Of a DNA stretch of 64,000 nt, positions 60,981 to 64,000 are shown piece after piece. The notes under the pieces were generated by a model, which was not told the DNA's origin, searched no databases, and saw only the letters and a list, made by a program, of their open reading frames with translations. The stretch comes from Acidobacteriota bacterium (lineage in GTDB: Bacteria; Acidobacteriota; Thermoanaerobaculia; Multivoradales; Multivoraceae). The stretch lies in NCBI GenBank assembly GCA_028877275.1, contig JAPPFP010000006.1, forward strand, positions 62,001 to 126,000, read 5' to 3'. The translations under genes and the position numbers were made by a program. Within the stretch, counting starts at the first letter, position 1. Every line of letters starts with the position of its first letter.

Positions 60981-63209
60981 TTGCGGGAAACGGGGATAGC
61001 GGGAACCGCCGCGGCGCCGACTAGTCCTGGCCGGTCGAGACTAGGACTCCCCAAGAAGGCCCTGAGAGAGGACTACGGTTTGCTAGAGGTTCTGGGCACG
61101 CTCGGCCTACTCGCGGGTCTTGGCACATGGTGGGCGGGTTGGCTCAACGGCGTCGTCTGGTCGCCCGAGCGAGTAACGCTCTTGCTCAGGAACATTGGTC
61201 GGGGCTCAGAAGCACCTGTAGAGAACCGTTTTCGCGTCGTACTGTGTTGGTTGGAGGGCGACCGGAGTGGTCAAAACACGAGCTACGTCGCCCAGGCCTT
61301 CACGAGCGTCGAGGGCATCGCACTTGTGCGTTCTTGCCGAAGTGTGGCCGCTTCCGGTGCCGCGGAGGATTGGCGCGAAGCTATGCGTAGAAAGGCGCAC
61401 CACATACTGAGGAACTGGGATGCCGACTTGGCAGTGTTGGGGCTCGTCAAGCGGTCAGGAGAGGCCCTGAGTTTGTGGTTTGTACCGGCCTCAGGCGGCG
61501 AAGGCACGCTAAGCCGCGGGGACAGGCCTTATGAGTTGGCCAACGCGACGCTCGGGCCGGATTTTCGCGAAGACCTACGTGCCGAAGTCGCGGCCGAAGC
61601 GCTGGTGGCGTTGGCACCACTCACAGGAACCGAGTTTCGCGGACGAGTACTGGAGAAAGGGCTGAGCGACGCTGCCGAGAAGCTCATGGCTCTGTCGGAC
61701 AGCGCTGCGAAGGGCGCACCTGACCTACGCCGCGGTCGTTTGCGATTTTCACTGGGGAATGCGCTTGCAATCTTGGGTGAGAGAGATCGTGGTACTGCCC
61801 GCTTGAAGCAGGCCGTCGCTGCGTATGGCCTTGCACTAGATGACCTGAGACGTGAGCGGGTAGCGCTCGAATGGGCCGCGACGCAAAACAACTTGGGAAA
61901 CGCCTTGCGGTCCCTCGGCGAGAGGGAGGGGAGTGCGGAACGGTTGGAAGCGGCTGTGGTCGCGTGTCATGCCGCTCTTGAGGAACGTACGCGCGCGCGA
62001 GCACCACTCGATTGGGCTGCGACCCAGAACAACCTAGGCAATACTCTGGCGTCCCTAGGCGAGTGGGATAGAGGTGTCGAGCGCCTAAGGGAGGCGATCG
62101 CTGCGTATCGCTACGCCCTTGAGGAACGTACCCGTGAGCGAGTGCCGCTGGCTTGGGCGATGACACAGAACGGCCTCGGTAGCGTTCTCGTGACCATGGG
62201 CGAGCGTGAGCGGGGCACTAGGCACTTAGAAGAATCGGTTGCCGCATACTCTGCCGCCCTTGAGGAACGCACGCGGGTGCGGGTGCCGCTCGATTGGGCT
62301 GCGACGCAGAACAACCTTGGTGTCGCCCTTCGGTCATTGGGTGAGCGAGAGACGGGCACTGAGCGTCTGGAACAGTCCGTCGCTGCATACCGTGCCGCCC
62401 TAGAGGAGTACACCCGGAAGTCGGTGCCGCTCGATTGGGCCATGACTCAGAACAACCTCGGTGTCGCCCTGGCGACACTAGGTAGGAGGGAGCGAGGCAC
62501 TGAGCGCTTGGAGGATTCGGTTGCCGCATATCGGCTCGCTCTTGAAGAGCGTACGCGGGCGCGCGTGCCTCTACAGTGGGCCTCAACGCAGAACAATCTT
62601 GGTGCCGTGCTCGCGGCACTGGCCGAACGAGAGCGCGGCACTAAGCGCTTGGCGCAGGCGGTTGCCGCATATCGTGCCGCTCTTAAGGAACGTACGCGGG
62701 AACGGGTACCGCTCGAATGGGCCGGGGCCCAGAACAACCTGGGCAATGTTCTTTGTCTCCTGGGCCAGCGGGAAGCCAGTGGCGAGCGCCTGAAGGAAGC
62801 AGTCCGAGCGTTCGGGCTTGCTCTTGAGGAACGTGTCCGTGAGCGCTTTCCGCTTGATTGGGCTGTGACGCAGAACAACCTCGGCAACGCGCTTACGATT
62901 CTGGGTGGGCTTGTTGGGGACGATGAGAACTTGGAACAGGCGGTAGCTGCCTATCGCGCCGCCTTGCACGAGCGTACGCGTGAGCGAGTGCCGCTCGATT
63001 GGGCTGGGACGCAGAACAACCTCGGCAACGCCCTTTATCTTTTGGGCCAGAGGGAAGACGGCACCAAGAGTCTGCGCGAGGCGGTCCGGGCCTACCGGGC
63101 TGCACTAGAGGAACGCACCCGTGATCGGGTGCCACCCGCGTGGAAGGCAACGACGGAGAACCTTGCAGCGGCTGTCGAGCTACTGCGCGAGCGAGGCTCT
63201 CAACCATAG
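60981..63209 (+). CDS. TPR-array protein with nine near-identical 47-residue repeats
   Basis: 742 residues from TTG 60981; a TTG at 61080 is another candidate, so the start is uncertain. One membrane segment lies near residues 34-58 (VLGTLGLLAGLGTWWAGWLNGVV). Residues about 80-215 form a folded domain with FRVVLCWLEGD, VRSCRSVAASG and RNWDADLAVLGLV. Then follow nine 47-residue units of the form WA-x-TQNNLG-x-x-L-x-x-LGER-x-x-GT-x-x-L-x-x-A-VAAYRAAL. The gene is slightly less GC-rich than its neighbours. It probably mediates protein assembly at the membrane, but no partner can be named. Confidence 0.82.
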   Translation: MRETGIAGTAAAPTSPGRSRLGLPKKALREDYGLLEVLGTLGLLAGLGTWWAGWLNGVVWSPERVTLLLRNIGRGSEAPVENRFRVVLCWLEGDRSGQNTSYVAQAFTSVEGIALVRSCRSVAASGAAEDWREAMRRKAHHILRNWDADLAVLGLVKRSGEALSLWFVPASGGEGTLSRGDRPYELANATLGPDFREDLRAEVAAEALVALAPLTGTEFRGRVLEKGLSDAAEKLMALSDSAAKGAPDLRRGRLRFSLGNALAILGERDRGTARLKQAVAAYGLALDDLRRERVALEWAATQNNLGNALRSLGEREGSAERLEAAVVACHAALEERTRARAPLDWAATQNNLGNTLASLGEWDRGVERLREAIAAYRYALEERTRERVPLAWAMTQNGLGSVLVTMGERERGTRHLEESVAAYSAALEERTRVRVPLDWAATQNNLGVALRSLGERETGTERLEQSVAAYRAALEEYTRKSVPLDWAMTQNNLGVALATLGRRERGTERLEDSVAAYRLALEERTRARVPLQWASTQNNLGAVLAALAERERGTKRLAQAVAAYRAALKERTRERVPLEWAGAQNNLGNVLCLLGQREASGERLKEAVRAFGLALEERVRERFPLDWAVTQNNLGNALTILGGLVGDDENLEQAVAAYRAALHERTRERVPLDWAGTQNNLGNALYLLGQREDGTKSLREAVRAYRAALEERTRDRVPPAWKATTENLAAAVELLRERGSQP
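61869..63137 (+). repeat. Nine tandem 141-bp repeats in the TPR gene
   Basis: Units begin at 61869, 62010, 62151, 62292, 62433, 62574, 62715, 62856 and 62997, exactly 141 bases apart with no insertion or deletion. A tenth, degenerate unit starts at 63138. Each encodes a 47-residue TPR-like unit beginning with the W-A-x-T-Q-N-N-L-G stretch. Codons have drifted between copies. Confidence 0.9.
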
Positions 63210-63314
63210 TCCTGTCGACCTTTCTGCGCGGGCACGGTTCTCGCCGTAGTTCAGCCAGGCTGCGGGCTGCTTGGTCGTTCTGCGACGGGTCTATTGGGGC
63301 GTGCGTGCGATTCG

Positions 63315-63719
63315 TCACCGGCAGATGGCGACACCCTCGGACTCTGCGGCCCGTTGAAGTGCGGTGTCCAGGGTCGCGAGCTCTCGTTTCTGACGGATTG
63401 CCAGTTCCAGGTACAGCGCGTCGTACACCGATAGCCTGTGGTCGCGCGCGAGACGCAACGTGGTCTCCTCATCGGGCGCATGGTCCAGTTCAACGTCGAG
63501 GTGCTCGATTTCGGTCAGCGCTTCCGTCGTCTGGGTCGGAGTGAGTCGACCTCGGCGTTCCGCCATGACAAGGGCGTTCCGCAGTTCCGCCCAGAACAGG
63601 CCCGGCGCCGATGCCCCATGCGTTCCCGCCTGTCCGAGGACCCGGTCGGCACCGGGCACGCGCTCGTCCTTGAGCAGCCAGGCGCAAGCGACCGAACAGT
63701 CAAGGACCGGAGCGTTCAT
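63315..63719 (-). CDS. PIN-domain toxin (VapC-like)
   Basis: 134 residues. Acidic residues of the PIN site are D7 in VLDCSVACAW, the Glu in FWAELRNAL, the Asp in SVYDALYLELA and the Asp in TLDTALQRAA. It overlaps its antitoxin gene by 4 bases (ATGA), so the two are coupled. The second PIN toxin of the window besides that at 10959. RNA target unknown. Confidence 0.92.
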   Translation of the reverse strand: MNAPVLDCSVACAWLLKDERVPGADRVLGQAGTHGASAPGLFWAELRNALVMAERRGRLTPTQTTEALTEIEHLDVELDHAPDEETTLRLARDHRLSVYDALYLELAIRQKRELATLDTALQRAAESEGVAICR

Positions 63720-63961
63720 CGGCGCCCGGCGTCACGGAGGGCCAGGATTTCCTCGACGGTGCCGGACCAACCGATCTCTCGGCGAAGCGCACGGATGTTG
63801 CGCACCGCTCTTACGGCCCGTTCTCGATCGGCCGGTGCGGGAGGCATTAGCCGAGCGACCGGCCGCCCCCGCTTGGTGATCGTGAACACTTCACCCTTCT
63901 CCGCCTCGTCGAGCAGGCGAGAAAGGTGGGTCTTGGCTTCAAAGGCGCCGATGTACTGCAT
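63716..63961 (-). CDS. Phd/YefM-type antitoxin
   Basis: 81 residues. MQYIGAFEAKTHLSRLLDEAEKGEVFTITKRGRPVARLMPP is a typical Phd-family DNA-binding domain, and the C-terminal segment (REIGWSGTVEEILALRDAG) is the toxin-binding tail. It is coupled to the PIN gene by an ATGA overlap. A palindrome upstream at 63985-63999 is its probable operator. Confidence 0.93.
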   Translation of the reverse strand: MQYIGAFEAKTHLSRLLDEAEKGEVFTITKRGRPVARLMPPAPADRERAVRAVRNIRALRREIGWSGTVEEILALRDAGRR

Positions 63962-63984
63962 GACGGGTCCTCTAGAGCAAACAA

Positions 63985-63999
63985 ACTGGTTAGACCAGT
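63985..63999. promoter_or_regulatory. Palindromic operator candidate of the Phd/PIN pair
   Basis: ACTGGT-TAG-ACCAGT is a perfect dyad with 6-base arms, 24 bases ahead of the antitoxin start at 63961. Short palindromes like this are the usual binding sites of Phd-type antitoxins, which repress their own operon. Position and symmetry support the call; binding is inferred. Confidence 0.6.
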
Positions 64000-64000
64000 C

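Overview
This window is GC-rich DNA (three ordinary 60-base lines counted by eye gave 62-68 % G+C). It comes from a Gram-negative, aerobic, heterotrophic bacterium. The evidence is signal peptides and lipoboxes, a predicted outer-membrane barrel, several PQQ-type propeller dehydrogenases, c-type cytochromes, Na+/solute symporters and frequent GTG/TTG starts joined by 4-base NTGA overlaps. An acuI-type acryloyl-CoA reductase and a UGSC selenoprotein would suit a marine or host-associated uncultured lineage, for example Acidobacteriota-like. That taxonomic guess is inference only. No rRNA, tRNA, CRISPR array, transposase or phage gene was seen.

Layout. 1-4.4 kb: a GMC oxidoreductase with its small partner, a GNAT enzyme, an acyl-CoA ligase and a hot-dog protein, all on minus. 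4.5-5.3 kb: a fused MNT-HEPN protein. 5.3-10.9 kb: a tightly overlapped minus operon of a secreted propeller/toroid protein, a TIM-barrel isomerase, an SSS symporter and small membrane proteins. 11-14 kb: a Phd/PIN toxin-antitoxin pair, then GNAT, RibD-like and PhzF-like enzymes. 14.1-17.3 kb: a UGA-containing selenoprotein gene translationally coupled to a sialidase-like protein and an SSS symporter. 17.3-30.2 kb: a lipoprotein, acyl-CoA ligase, SMUG-type uracil-DNA glycosylase, serine hydrolase, SMP-30 lactonase, a third SSS symporter, amidase, epoxide hydrolase, outer-membrane barrel, SDR, metallo-beta-lactamase-fold protein and DUF4202. 30.2-33.1 kb: siroheme nitrite/sulfite reductase and its small partner. 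33.2-37.6 kb: SDR, a noncoding inverted-repeat element, TPR protein, propeller and acuI. 37.6-47.4 kb: an oxidative cluster with two PQQ dehydrogenases, two heme c/copper monooxygenase paralogues and a diheme cytochrome.

47.5-52.4 kb holds the most unusual block. Four same-strand genes, overlapping or nearly touching, encode a four-TM coiled-coil protein, a membrane-anchored VWA-like protein, a MotA/TolQ/ExbB-like channel with a very long coiled-coil tail, and a single-TM partner with a coiled coil and a conserved C-terminal domain. The architecture resembles the ZorA/ZorB motor pair but lacks the known Zorya effectors. A DUF433/DUF5615 toxin-antitoxin pair lies directly downstream.

53-64 kb: secreted SNase-like nuclease, double GFA protein, an ABC peptide importer without ATPase genes, rsgA, a GNAT enzyme, a Uma2 nuclease-fold protein, a large TPR protein with nine exact 141-bp repeat units, and a second Phd/PIN pair with a palindromic operator candidate at the window edge.
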